From the NCBI RefSeq assembly GCF_026151205.1, contig NC_087083.1, positions 3,050,536 through 3,114,535 on the forward strand: DNA of 64,000 bases, given 5' to 3'. Numbering within the stretch: position 1 is the stretch's first letter; every line of letters starts with the position of its first letter. Positions 42,721-53,400 of the stretch are shown here, one piece after another. The position numbers and the translations under genes were made by a program. The notes beneath the pieces were generated by a model that worked only from the letters and a program-made list of their open reading frames with translations, searched no databases and had not been told where the DNA came from. Source of the stretch: Bolinopsis microptera (Eukaryota > Ctenophora > Tentaculata > Lobata > Bolinopsidae).

Positions 42721-44740
42721 AACCCTTAAAGATCACAAGGACAACTTCAAGAACACACCGCAATGCCGACTCATCAACCCCGCAAAGAACGAACTAGGCA
42801 AGATCAGCAAGCAGATATTGGAACAAACCATCACCAGACTGCTGGAGGCCACCAACACAAACCTCAACCTCTGGAAAAATACCAAGGAGGTCCTGAACTG
42901 GTTCCACGGGATGAACAAGGAAACAAAGAGCAAGTTCGTGAAGTTTGACGTAGTTGAGTTCTACCCCTCAATAACGGAAGACCTGCTCGATAAAGCCATA
43001 CAGTTCGCCATGCAGACCATCGAACTCAGCTCCAGGGAAATTGAAATTATAAAACACGCCAAGAATGCGCTTCTCTTCCATAACGGCGATGTTTGGGAAA
43101 AGAAGAACCGCAATTTTGATGTCACCATGGGATCGTATGATGGCGCCGAAACATGTGAACTTGTCGGCGTACACATGCTCAACCAACTCCAGCAGTATAT
43201 TCCAGCCAACCAAATCGGTCTCTACAGAGACGACGGCCTAGCAATCATTCCACAAGCTAACGGACCGAAACTAGACCGAATCCGGAAAAAGATCACGGCT
43301 ATATTCAAGGAGGAAGGACTAAAGATCACAATAGAAACCAATCTCGTTGAAGTCGACTTCCTAGACGTGACACTTAATCTTGACAGTTGGAAATACTTCC
43401 CCTTCCGAAAGCCAAATGACACACCGCTATATATCAACAAGCAGTCAAACCACCCACCAACAATCATAAACCAGCTCCCCAAAATGATAAACCGGCGTCT
43501 ATCGGACATCTCCTGCAATAAAGAAGAGTTTGACAAAGCGAAAGGGATTTACGGAACAGCACTTAAAGAAAGCGGCCACGACCACCAACTAGAGTTTACA
43601 GATACTAGCACCGCCTTGCCACGAGCCAACAGGAAGAGATCCAGGAAGATCATATGGTTCAACCCCCCATACAGCTCAAATGTAACAACAAACATAGGCA
43701 AGAGCTTCCTCCGATTACTAGACAAGCACTTCCCCAGAGGACACCAATTTCACAAAATGTTCAACAGAAACACAATTAAGCTATCATACAGTTGCCTACC
43801 CAACGTAGGATCCATCTTAGCGAGCACCAGACACCAAGCTCAGAAAGAACCTACAATTAAATCGAAAACGTGCAATTGCAGAAAGCCGGAAATGTGCCCA
43901 CTGAACGGACAATGCCTGGAAGCAGCAGTGATATATGAAGCAACTATTGCAGTGGAAAATGAAAAGAAAGAGCACAAATATATTGGGCTTACTGAAAACA
44001 CTTTTAAGACCCGTTTCAGTTCACACACAAGCTCTTTCAAACTCGAGAAGCTACGAAATCAGACGGAGCTATCTAAGAAAATATGGGAGTTGAAAGATAA
44101 ACAAACACCATATAAAATATCTTGGAAAATAATCAAACATGCTCATCCGTACAAGGGGGGTACGAAAGATTGTCATCTCTGCCTTACTGAAAAACTTTAT
44201 ATTATTTTAAATAAAGATGGCAATCTATTAAATAGGAGGAGGGAACTCATAAGTAAATGCAGGCACACGACGACAGGTAGAAAGGGTTGCAAAAAGGGCA
44301 AGAATTGTCCTTTCTTCCATCCTGAAATCTGCAAAACTGCGCTTGACATCGGTTCATGTTCTAAAAAGGATTGTTCGAATTTTCACCCTCGCTCTGCTCG
44401 AAAGAAAAATAACAACAACAACAACAACAAACCCAGCAGTGTCCCCCGAAAAGCGAAGCAGAAACAAAATGGTGCAAATCAGAACGTCAGCAATTCTGAA
44501 TCGAGCAATTTTTTAGAGTTGCGAAACTTGGTCACGGGCATGGCGACCAAGTTAGAAGCGATGGAGAAGAAGATGAGCCAAGGTGCACCAGCGTGCCATC
44601 CTCACACGCAGCCAACTTCAGCTCTCCAAGCTCCCCCCACCATGATGTACCCGGCTCCAGCACCCCAGCCTATGATGTCTCTAGGAGTGCCCAGGCTACC
44701 GCCCCATCCCATGCCTTACTCTCATCACTCCTTCTATTAA
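42422..44740 (+). CDS. Chimeric ORF: Penelope-like RT + GIY-YIG fused in frame to LINE ORF1 zinc-finger tail
   Basis: 772 codons. Residues from about 60 repeat the left-copy enzyme almost exactly (one visible change, SGKYFPF to SWKYFPF). At SKCRHT the frame passes into the inserted LINE and continues TTGRKGCKKGKNCPFFHPEI .. DIGSCSKKDCSNFHP, two CCCH-type zinc-finger motifs, then an Asn/Lys-rich linker, a coiled-coil-like LRNLVTGMATKLEAMEKKM and a Pro-rich tail. The last 148 bases overlap ORF2 in another frame. The first ~50 residues come from antisense of the left arm. Whether it is expressed is unknown. Confidence 0.85.
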   Translation: MFFDFENSMELINSYMSSSKAFRCSLCGGVFDVLNPYVSFKFISCSLLNKEQEINLKETKTYKKANPGKKDEIDKISAKLARSLELEDRVQRFTEEQCFITLKDHKDNFKNTPQCRLINPAKNELGKISKQILEQTITRLLEATNTNLNLWKNTKEVLNWFHGMNKETKSKFVKFDVVEFYPSITEDLLDKAIQFAMQTIELSSREIEIIKHAKNALLFHNGDVWEKKNRNFDVTMGSYDGAETCELVGVHMLNQLQQYIPANQIGLYRDDGLAIIPQANGPKLDRIRKKITAIFKEEGLKITIETNLVEVDFLDVTLNLDSWKYFPFRKPNDTPLYINKQSNHPPTIINQLPKMINRRLSDISCNKEEFDKAKGIYGTALKESGHDHQLEFTDTSTALPRANRKRSRKIIWFNPPYSSNVTTNIGKSFLRLLDKHFPRGHQFHKMFNRNTIKLSYSCLPNVGSILASTRHQAQKEPTIKSKTCNCRKPEMCPLNGQCLEAAVIYEATIAVENEKKEHKYIGLTENTFKTRFSSHTSSFKLEKLRNQTELSKKIWELKDKQTPYKISWKIIKHAHPYKGGTKDCHLCLTEKLYIILNKDGNLLNRRRELISKCRHTTTGRKGCKKGKNCPFFHPEICKTALDIGSCSKKDCSNFHPRSARKKNNNNNNNKPSSVPRKAKQKQNGANQNVSNSESSNFLELRNLVTGMATKLEAMEKKMSQGAPACHPHTQPTSALQAPPTMMYPAPAPQPMMSLGVPRLPPHPMPYSHHSFY

Positions 44741-47700
44741 ATGCGAGGAGCTTGAATCCGTCTGCGAATAGTGTCGGCAGATGGAAACTTAATGACCTTA
44801 TTGGTCATGTTGAGGAAAAACGAGAGTCAGGGCACTTGTTCCCCTTCATCGCGATTACGGAGTCCTGGTTAAAGTCATACTACAGTGACGCTCAACTCCA
44901 GATACCGGGCTACTCAGTTTCAAGATGTGATCGTAGCAAGAGGAGTGGAGGAGGTGTTCTTCTCTACTCATTGTCGTCTCTCCCAGTGTCAGCTTCAGAG
45001 TTTTACGACGACGGTACTTGTCAGGGGCTGTGCAATGTTTACCCATCTGCAAAGCTATTGGTGGCAGTCATCTACAGACCCCCTGATGCGAGCCTATCAA
45101 GCTTCTCAAAGCTTTTGGATCACTTGGGGCACGCTATCGAAAACCTTGACAACGATTATGAGTTGTTCATAACAGGTGATTTCAACTTACCTCAGGTTGA
45201 CTGGGGATCGCTTCAGATCCACAGCGGTGGGACATCGGAATCAAATTTATCGGCCCAACGCTTGTTAAACTTTATGTCAACCTACCTTCTCAGTCAAATG
45301 GTCAACGTGCCTACCAGAGGAAACAACATTTTGGACCTGGTTTTCTGTAACAATGACCGACTGATATCGGATGTTAAAACTGAAGCAACCGATATATCTG
45401 ATCACGATATGGTCAGCGTCCTACTCTCCTTCAACCCTGGTGTGATGGAGGAGGCCCATGCTACATATCTTGATGAAATGAACTTTCGAGCATTAGATTT
45501 CAATCAAGCTGATTTTCCCCGACTGAATAAGGTTTTTGAAGCTATTGATTGGGATGAACTGAGAGATGCTGGTACGTTCGAGGAATTTCCTGCCAAGTTC
45601 ACGGATAAAGTACTAAACACGTGCATATCGAACATTCCCAAGAAACGACCTCCATCAGGCAAGCCTAAGCTCTACAATTCTCTCAGAAGACGGAAGTCTA
45701 AGCTTAAAACTCGTCTCTCCGCAGCAAGGTGCGCCGGTGACAATGCCCGAATCAAGAAACTTGAAGACGAGATCGGGCTGGTGTGCTATGAGATAAAGGA
45801 GGCCATAGTCAACCATCTCGACCAAGGTGAGAGGAGAGCGGTGGAGCGGATCAAAAGTAACCCCAAATATTTCTTCTCCTATGCCAAATCATTCTCCAAA
45901 GTGAAACACAACATTTCTACCCTCCTGAACGACAATAAGGAACTAGTCACTGAACGGAAAGAACTCGCCAACATCCTTCAACAACAGTTCTGCTCCGTTT
46001 TCAGCGACCCTAACTGTCCCGACACAGCAGTCCCTACATTTGCGGTACCACCCCTTATCAGTAGAGACAATGACATTGTGTTAACACCTGATAGTATCAT
46101 GGAAGCTATATCTGAAATTAAGCTAGACTCTGCCCCTGGACCCGATGGAATACCAGCTATTCTTCTCAAAAGGTGTGCTACCAGCCTTAGTGTCCCGATT
46201 TATCTTATGTGGTCAGAGTCCATGTCATCTGGTATAGTGCCAAGCTTCTACAAGACGGGTTATGTTTCGCCACTTTTCAAGAAAGGCAGTAGATGTGAAG
46301 TTGGAAACTACAGACCTGTCACTTTGACCTCCCACGTTGTAAAAGTGTATGAAAGAGTGATAAGAAAACATATGGTGGAGTATTTGGAAGCCAACAGTCT
46401 CTTGACCGATAAGCAGCATGGTTTCAGAGCGAATAGGAGCTGCTTGACTCAAATGCTCGGCCATTTTGACGACATCTACGAAGGGTTTACTCGTGGTGAA
46501 GATACAGATTCTATATATCTGGATTACGCTAAGGCGTTCGATAAAGTCGACTTAAATCTTCTCATCCACAAGCTGAAAAAATATGGGTTTCATGGCAAGC
46601 TCATAGAGTGGATAAAGTCCTTTCTCTTTGATCGCGAACAAGTCGTGGTGCTTAATGGAGTTCACTCGGTTATCGCAAAGGTTTTAAGTGGTGTTCCCCA
46701 GGGAAGCGTTTTGGGGCCGCTTCTCTTTATCTTGTTCATCAATGATCTAGAACAAGTAGTGGACTCATCTAGGGTGAGTTTTTTCGCCGATGATACTAGA
46801 GTCTCCAAACAGATTGGCTGTTTTGAAGACTGTCAGTTGTTACAAGAAGATATCTATAAGATTCTTGACTGGTCACGTAGCAACAACATGAAGCTTCACG
46901 AGCAGAAGTTCGAGCTGTTAAATCACCTCCATAACAGTAAGAGCTCATTCCCCGAACTACCCTTCTTCGCCGAAACACTGCGTTACAAAGTATCCAGTCA
47001 GGACATACTTTATCCTGTCGAAAACGTCCGAGATCTTGGAGTTATGGTTTCAAGTGATCTTAGCTGGTCGACACACATCGGCAACATGGTACCCAAAGCA
47101 AGGAGCACACTATTTTGGGTATTCAGTGTGTTCAAAACTCGCGACAAGACCGTAATGACTACTCTCTACAAGTCACTAGTAAGAAGCTTACTAGAGTATT
47201 GCTGCCCACTCTGGAGCCCTACCAAGGTGACTGAAATACAGCTGATAGAGGGGGTGCAAAGAACTTTCACCAGTCGTATTGGCGGTCTTCAACATCTCAA
47301 CTATTGGGAAAGACTCGTACAGCTTAAATTGATGTCTCTACAGCGCAGACGGGAGAGGTATATCATCCTGATGATGTGGAAGATTCTCCATAATGTGGTA
47401 CCAAACTGCTGTGATATCAAATTCAAGGTGACCCCAAGACACGGGGATGTAGCTGTCATACCCTCATTGTCAAAGTCAAGTTCCTTACGCAACCAGTCAC
47501 TGTACGACAGGTCTTTTGCAGTTCAAGGACCGAAGCTGTGGAACAAAGTGCCTCACACAGTAAAGGCTGATTCATCCTTTGACATGTTTAAGTGTAGTTT
47601 GTCGAACTTTCTTGCTTTGATACCGGACAACCCTCCGGTCGCCGGCTACAGCTGCAGTTGGTCAAACTCACTGGTCGACTACTCGCCATCCAGGTGGTCA

Positions 47701-47758
47701 GATATCTGATGACCCTTCCGGCTCCACGGATGAACTCAACGAAGTAACGAAGTAAGTA
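44269..47758 (+). mobile_element. CR1-type LINE inserted in the right Penelope-like copy
   Basis: Comparison of both Penelope copies defines the insertion: left copy GGCACAC|CAACAAG, right copy GGCACAC|LINE|..AACACCAACAAG, giving a 4-bp ACAC duplication (44265-44268, 47759-47762). The 3' end has no poly(A) but short repeats AACGAAGT AACGAAGT AAGT, as in CR1-clade elements. It is 5'-truncated within ORF1. Confidence 0.85.
44593..47709 (+). CDS. LINE ORF2: apurinic-like endonuclease and reverse transcriptase, intact
   Basis: 1,038 codons without interruption. Endonuclease (about residues 45-290): LLLNARSL, FIAITESWL, RSGGGVLLY, VAVIYRPPD, FITGDFNLPQVDW, DISDHDMVSV. Reverse transcriptase (about 500-780): SAPGPDGIPAILLKR, GNYRPVTLTSHVVKVYERVI, KQHGFRANRSCLTQM, YLDYAKAFDKVDLNLLIHKL, GVPQGSVLGPLLFILFINDL, VSFFADDTRV (catalytic DD), LGVMVSSDLSWSTHI. 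The C-terminal RRRERYIILMMWKILHNVVP is usual in CR1/Jockey-group elements. The translation start is uncertain: the conserved region begins near LLLNARSL. All catalytic motifs are present, so a recently active source is likely. Confidence 0.93.
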   Translation: MPSSHAANFSSPSSPHHDVPGSSTPAYDVSRSAQATAPSHALLSSLLLLNARSLNPSANSVGRWKLNDLIGHVEEKRESGHLFPFIAITESWLKSYYSDAQLQIPGYSVSRCDRSKRSGGGVLLYSLSSLPVSASEFYDDGTCQGLCNVYPSAKLLVAVIYRPPDASLSSFSKLLDHLGHAIENLDNDYELFITGDFNLPQVDWGSLQIHSGGTSESNLSAQRLLNFMSTYLLSQMVNVPTRGNNILDLVFCNNDRLISDVKTEATDISDHDMVSVLLSFNPGVMEEAHATYLDEMNFRALDFNQADFPRLNKVFEAIDWDELRDAGTFEEFPAKFTDKVLNTCISNIPKKRPPSGKPKLYNSLRRRKSKLKTRLSAARCAGDNARIKKLEDEIGLVCYEIKEAIVNHLDQGERRAVERIKSNPKYFFSYAKSFSKVKHNISTLLNDNKELVTERKELANILQQQFCSVFSDPNCPDTAVPTFAVPPLISRDNDIVLTPDSIMEAISEIKLDSAPGPDGIPAILLKRCATSLSVPIYLMWSESMSSGIVPSFYKTGYVSPLFKKGSRCEVGNYRPVTLTSHVVKVYERVIRKHMVEYLEANSLLTDKQHGFRANRSCLTQMLGHFDDIYEGFTRGEDTDSIYLDYAKAFDKVDLNLLIHKLKKYGFHGKLIEWIKSFLFDREQVVVLNGVHSVIAKVLSGVPQGSVLGPLLFILFINDLEQVVDSSRVSFFADDTRVSKQIGCFEDCQLLQEDIYKILDWSRSNNMKLHEQKFELLNHLHNSKSSFPELPFFAETLRYKVSSQDILYPVENVRDLGVMVSSDLSWSTHIGNMVPKARSTLFWVFSVFKTRDKTVMTTLYKSLVRSLLEYCCPLWSPTKVTEIQLIEGVQRTFTSRIGGLQHLNYWERLVQLKLMSLQRRRERYIILMMWKILHNVVPNCCDIKFKVTPRHGDVAVIPSLSKSSSLRNQSLYDRSFAVQGPKLWNKVPHTVKADSSFDMFKCSLSNFLALIPDNPPVAGYSCSWSNSLVDYSPSRWSDI

Positions 47759-48014
47759 ACACCAACAAGTTTATGCTGAAGAAATGCTTTTAGGAATATT
47801 TTATTTTAATTTTAGTTTTTGTTTTTGTATTTCATTTTCGTTTCAATTTCGTTTCGTTTCGTTTGATTTTGTTTTTGATTTAGTTTAGTTAAGTTAATTT
47901 TATGAAGGAGCTTGTAAGGAAAACATGGATTTATTAATTTAGTAAGTATTCTGACACTGATGATTGCATTTACATGAAACTCTGAGTTTGTAGAATCGTT
48001 GTTTTCATTGTACA

Positions 48015-50445
48015 ATGCTCCCCTCCCGGGTAGAGCACTCTTGAAACTGGATTTCTCCAAAAGAAACATCATATGTATTATGTATGTATAGACGCTTTTG
48101 CTGTTAATTGTAGCCTACATTTAAGTGTCCGTAGATTCAAAAGTATAAAAGATACAGTCATTTCGAACCACAGGTTTTAAAGATAATTGTTTATACTTTA
48201 GTTTACATTATATCAAAAAATAATTTATCTTCATCATTATCACTTGATGACGTCATCAAATTAAGTGTTTTTAAAACTTGATTTTTGACAAAGTAACAAC
48301 TTTTCAAATCGATTTTAAACCATTAAGGAGTAATTTTATTCAAAATCTGAGGACATTTTTGCCTTAGATAATTGTTCAAGCATTCTGAAAATCTACCGGA
48401 AAAGTTTCTTACTTTGCTCCTTCATAAAGATATTCGCTATTGAAGTAAGTGCTTTTTTGAAGAATAATTTTATAAAAACACAAAAGTTGTGAATTAGTAT
48501 TCTCTGGTGTTGGGCCATCCTTTGGGTTGTGGAGCTCAATTTTGCTTTTTAAAGGTCTAAATTGTTTTATAGGCTAGTTTTAAAGTTGAAAATCAAAAAG
48601 TTGCACACGTGGGGACACGCCCGATTTGATAGAAAATTGCTAAAATTACTGAAAATTGCTGTTTTCACCATTTTTATCAACCTTGGAGTCCCGTTGTGAT
48701 CCAAGTTCTATATGAAATCTTCTGAAACTTTGCATGCTTATTAAACTATATATAAAATACTGCTATGCAAAAATTTACGGTGATTCAATATTGTATGCGC
48801 ACGCAACGTCCGCTCAAAGTTTGCACGTGCGAAAGGTGAGAATTTTGCTCATTCGTGATTTCGAATAAATTCTGCTTTCCCACGATATTTAAATGGCATT
48901 ATATATGAATTTAATGCCAACTTGAATGAGTAAAAAGTGCCATATTCAGTCAGGTAAAATTTCGAAATCGATGAAATTACCTCCTAATTATTAATATAAA
49001 TATTAATGAAGTTATGAGTTTACATTTCGGCTTTGTAAATTATCCTGACATTATAATCAAAAAGAGATGATATTTGACCAAAACCCATAATCATGGGTAG
49101 AGTGTACCGCTGCCAGTGTCTCTCTTTTCCAAACAAAAGGAAATGATATTAATTTGAATAACCGTCCGAAAATGCAAATTGATACCGAGAATGAAATCGG
49201 TCGCTCGCTTTTTCCAATCAATAAGCTTTATATTACAATTCGTAAGCCGTGATCGAATGGAAAAAGCGAGCGACCGATTTCATTCTCGGTATCAATTTGC
49301 ATTTTCGGACGGTTATTCAAATTAATATCATTTCCTTTTGTTTGGAAAAGAGAGACACTGGCAGCGGTACACTCTACCCATGAATATGGGTTTTGGTCAA
49401 ATCATCTATACAATATAATGAATATGATATAATATGTGATAATTTTACACCCGCTTAAGTCCGATGAGGAATAGAGTCAAAACAAATAAAGCTTGCGTGT
49501 TAAAGAGCTACAAAGTAGTTACAGAAATTTCTCGTGATATTTGGATTTGTAATGATCCTACTATGATTACTTGTAGATATGAAGCTCAAGACCTTGTGAG
49601 CAACTCCATAGTTTGGATTACAGATATATTGTGACTGTAGACACAGGTGCGTTTTAGAGTTACCGACAGTCACATTTGTCTTCCAAATAAGGAATAAACG
49701 TTTGCCTCATTGAACATTGTCGTCGTCCTGTGTTAATATCTACAAAGTTTATACATCATCTGTACAGTGCAATCTAGTATATTAGTTTTACAGAGGATAT
49801 AGAATCATTGCTTTTCTTTAGTTTGACTTGACTTTTTGTTTCAAAGCTTTGTTTTTATATTTTCTACTTTTAGTTCTGCCACACCTTCTGTTGGATATCC
49901 ACTGTTTTAATCTTGCACAATAATTGACAACATGATAATGCTGTGAGCTGTTGAGTATTGCCGCATTTATTTTTGTTGAGTCGGCCAATAAGTAAATATT
50001 ATCTACGCAAACGTAATGTACGAGTCTTTTGTCTTTTAAAGAGGTTTAGTTTTACATAATATGGTACACGTGTTAAGGTTTAGTTTGCAATATACACTTA
50101 CACGTAAAGGTAGACTGTGTATAGAGCTTTAAATTTAGATATTGAGGCTATTATCATAGGAGCATTGTTCTTCAGTTGATATTTGATCATTACTGTTAGT
50201 GTTAGTTACTTGAATTACTTCTTCGTACAATTAAATTTGTGAAACACGTCTTACCTTTCTACACTGATCAGTTGATTTCCAACTTACGTTCGCCAGGGCA
50301 GCTCTGATTGAACTTTGTGTTTGGCAAGAATTTCGGAAATAATCATATGGTTTTTACTTTTTGATTTTAGAACAATCGCCCAGTTTAAAATGAACTGTCA
50401 CACTGAGAAAGAGCCATGAGCTGAAAACACAATGTCGGGCTGAAC
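48015..50445. other. Intergenic, no gene recognised
   Basis: AT-rich DNA between the Penelope dimer and the membrane-protein gene, holding the hairpin element at 49,065-49,407. Nothing else was recognised. Confidence 0.5.
49065..49407. mobile_element. Hairpin element, ~150-bp inverted arms, short loop
   Basis: GACCAAAACCCATAATCATG ... AAGCGAGCGACC... is repeated in reverse complement after a ~30-bp loop (AATAAGCTTTATATTACAAT...). Arms are almost perfect, differing by a few bases near the ends. No ORF. It resembles a miniature foldback transposon; a transcript would make a long hairpin RNA. Confidence 0.85.
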
Positions 50446-53400
50446 ATGTCAGAAGACATAATCCCATCAGAACTGAGTAGGACCAGTAGTAATGAAGAGG
50501 GTGGCTCAAGCTCAGCACCCAGCTCAATACCCAGTTCAGAGGGAACTAGTCTAGCAAGGAGTGGAGCAGCTTCCGTCGCCAGTTACCAGTCTATTACCAG
50601 CCACGTGGGGACAGGACCTGTTAGATATGTAATGTCTGGTATTAAACCTTCCTTGTCTTATTTCGAGGTTTGTATACAGTTACACTCTTAAACAATAAAC
50701 ACTACACAGTTACACTTTTATTGTTTTAGAATTTAAAGCCAGTTTAGGATTACCTTACAAGACATTTTTGTGGCGGACCAATTTGCGACGACCGAAATTT
50801 TGGCGGTCCGAAAATATGGCGAAATTGAATAAAAACCGTCACATTTCGGACGTCACAGAAAATAAGGGTATTTTTCATCATTTTGTCTTCTGACACAAAG
50901 GAAATTCAAAATTTTCTAAAAATCGGTAAAATCATGTTGAAACAAAATGAAACTTATAAATCGATTTCTTCATCTTCCTTTGACCATTGTTTATGATCTG
51001 GCCCGGCGCGCGCTACTTCGTAGCACTTGCCGTCGGGCCATTTTGAGATATATAACAGTATAACATTTCGAGAAGAAAGCGGCGCGCGCTACTTCGAAGA
51101 AATTTAGACGAGTAACATCCGTCAACATCTTCCTCTAAGGGGTCCGGCTCGAATCTTTCAGTTTCACTTATTGAGTTTGGTATTAAATTGTTTATCTTGA
51201 CTTAGTCTATAAAAAGTTTATGTTAGCACATAAATGTAATTTATTGTAAATTTAAAACGTATAACTTGACATTAAATTCATCATGGAATATTGTGTTTAT
51301 TTATTTGTCCCACCATCATATCACTAACATTTCAAGAACAAAATGAATCGATGAAGCCACAATTATTGGAATAAGCTAAAAATAATGCGACGGATTCTAT
51401 TACGACGACCGAAATTTTGGCGGTCCGAAAATATGGCGAAATTTCGGGAAAACCGTCGCATTTCGTACGTTATAAAAATGTCTTGTAAGGTAGATATGGA
51501 ATGAGATTCACCTTTTTTTAAAGGATTTAAAAGCTTATGTAGCTGAAAGAGCAGCTTCAATTAGAACATTATATAACGTTAAACAAGGAACTGAAACCGA
51601 GGGGTTCCGTTCAGGCCCTTCACACTTTGTGTCTGTCTGGTTCTAATATACCGTTACAATAATGACTTTAATATATAACCGGGTTTAAGACCAACTCCTC
51701 CGCAGACGGTTGGGATATGTTTGCTCACTCTGACAGTACCAGTACTTCTAAATCCCGTTATTGGCTCCAAACCTACCATGTCTATGGATCACCTCATGGT
51801 TCATTCACTCAGCATTGCTTTATCATGCCTTATTGCTGCTTTCATAGGCGGTATTTTTGCAGGTTTGTGCTTGAATAATTTGGTATATTTTGACATACTT
51901 GCTAATGCAAAATGTAAAGTTTTTCAACTCCATTTAATAAGTTAATAGTAAGATATATTATCTTACCATAAATGATGTAATATAAAGATACAAATTCACA
52001 CTAATATTTATCAGAGCTCGTACAGTTAACAAAAATTTATCAAAGCTCGAACAGTTAACAAATATTTATCAGAGCTGGTACGGTTAACAAATATTTATCA
52101 GAGCTCATACAGTTAAAAAATATTTATCAGCGCTCGAACAGTTAACAAATATTTATCAGAGCTCGTACAGTTAACAAATATTTATCAAAGCTCGAACAGT
52201 TAACAAATATTTATCAGAGCTCAAACAGTTAACAAATATTTATCAGAGCTGGTACGGTTAACAAATATTTATCAGAGCTCATACAGTTAAAAAATATTTA
52301 TCAGCGCTCGAACAGTTAACAAATATTTATTAGAGCTCAAACAGTTAACAAAAATTTATCAAAGCTCGTACAGTTAACAAAAATTTATCAAAGCTCGTAC
52401 AGTTAACAAATATTTATCAGAGCTCGTACAGTTAACAAATATTTATCAGAGCTCGAACAGTTAACAAATATTTATCAGAGCTCGAACAGTTAACAAATAT
52501 TTATCAGAGCTCGAACGGTTAACAACTATTTATCAGAGCTACACCACTACCATCCTGTGGGTTGCGGAGGGATTGTGTCCGTTGCAAGCACAGTGTGTGG
52601 AGGTGTACTGTCGTATCTAGCCGTAGCTGCAAGTCTAGTTGCTGTTATATTTCAGGTAAATATGGGGGGGGGGGGATGATGGCATCTTAATACTTTAGTT
52701 AGCTTTAAGCATGGTTTAATTTAATAACGCACATAGTTTTTATCTGCAAGCTTCGGGTATGCAAAATGTGTTAATCAATAAAAATAATTTAACATTAGAG
52801 TGAAATAGCAACAATAACGACTACTTGTAGTTTTGTCTTGATTTTAACAATGATTTTGTGATATTTGCACAGTGTAGTCTGTACACTTCCTTTTCTTGCA
52901 GGTTACCTGGTAACCTGGTTACCTGGTAACCTGGTTACCTGGTTACCTGGTTACCTGGTTAACAATGATTTTGTGATATTTGCACAGTGTAGTCTGTACA
53001 CTTCCTTTTCTTGCAGGTGTCAGACACTACGATCCGATTATCTGATCTAATAGATAGACTGTTCCACTTCTCCTTCACAGACTCTACGGTAATAAAAACC
53101 AAAAAACAATTAAAATGTTACCTAATAAATTTCCGTTTTGAAATGATAGCAATTGTCCAGAATACACAGTCTAAGAACAACAGAGTATTGATTTAACTAT
53201 TTCTTATTTCGGATAATAATATTAGTTGATAATATTCCAAGTGACTATTGTGTATTATGTGATATTCACCTTGACTAATTCTAAATCCTGAACAGGGGTT
53301 TTTACACACTATGAACAGAGTTTTCTTTGGATGACTGATAATAAAACGGAGGACTAACAGTTTAAAAACACTTTAATACACAGTCTAAGAACAACAATTT

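Larger units (their letters stand above)
40365..48014. mobile_element. Head-to-head inverted dimer of Penelope-like elements, right copy interrupted by a LINE
   Basis: The outer ends are inverted copies of the same 3' region (TGTACAATGAAAACAACGAT at 40365; its complement ends at 48014). The arms meet at a perfect palindrome centred on 42565 (CTCTTGCTCTTTATT and complement). Left arm is 40365-42564 (minus). The right arm is 42566-44268 plus 47763-48014 and lacks about 240 bp present in the left arm near 42,290-42,530. Arms are nearly identical, so formation is recent. Both 5' ends are truncated at the palindrome. Confidence 0.9.

Noticed and set aside
40844-44040. Many short frames mirrored on opposite strands
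   Set aside because: Antisense shadows of the two Penelope-like copies.
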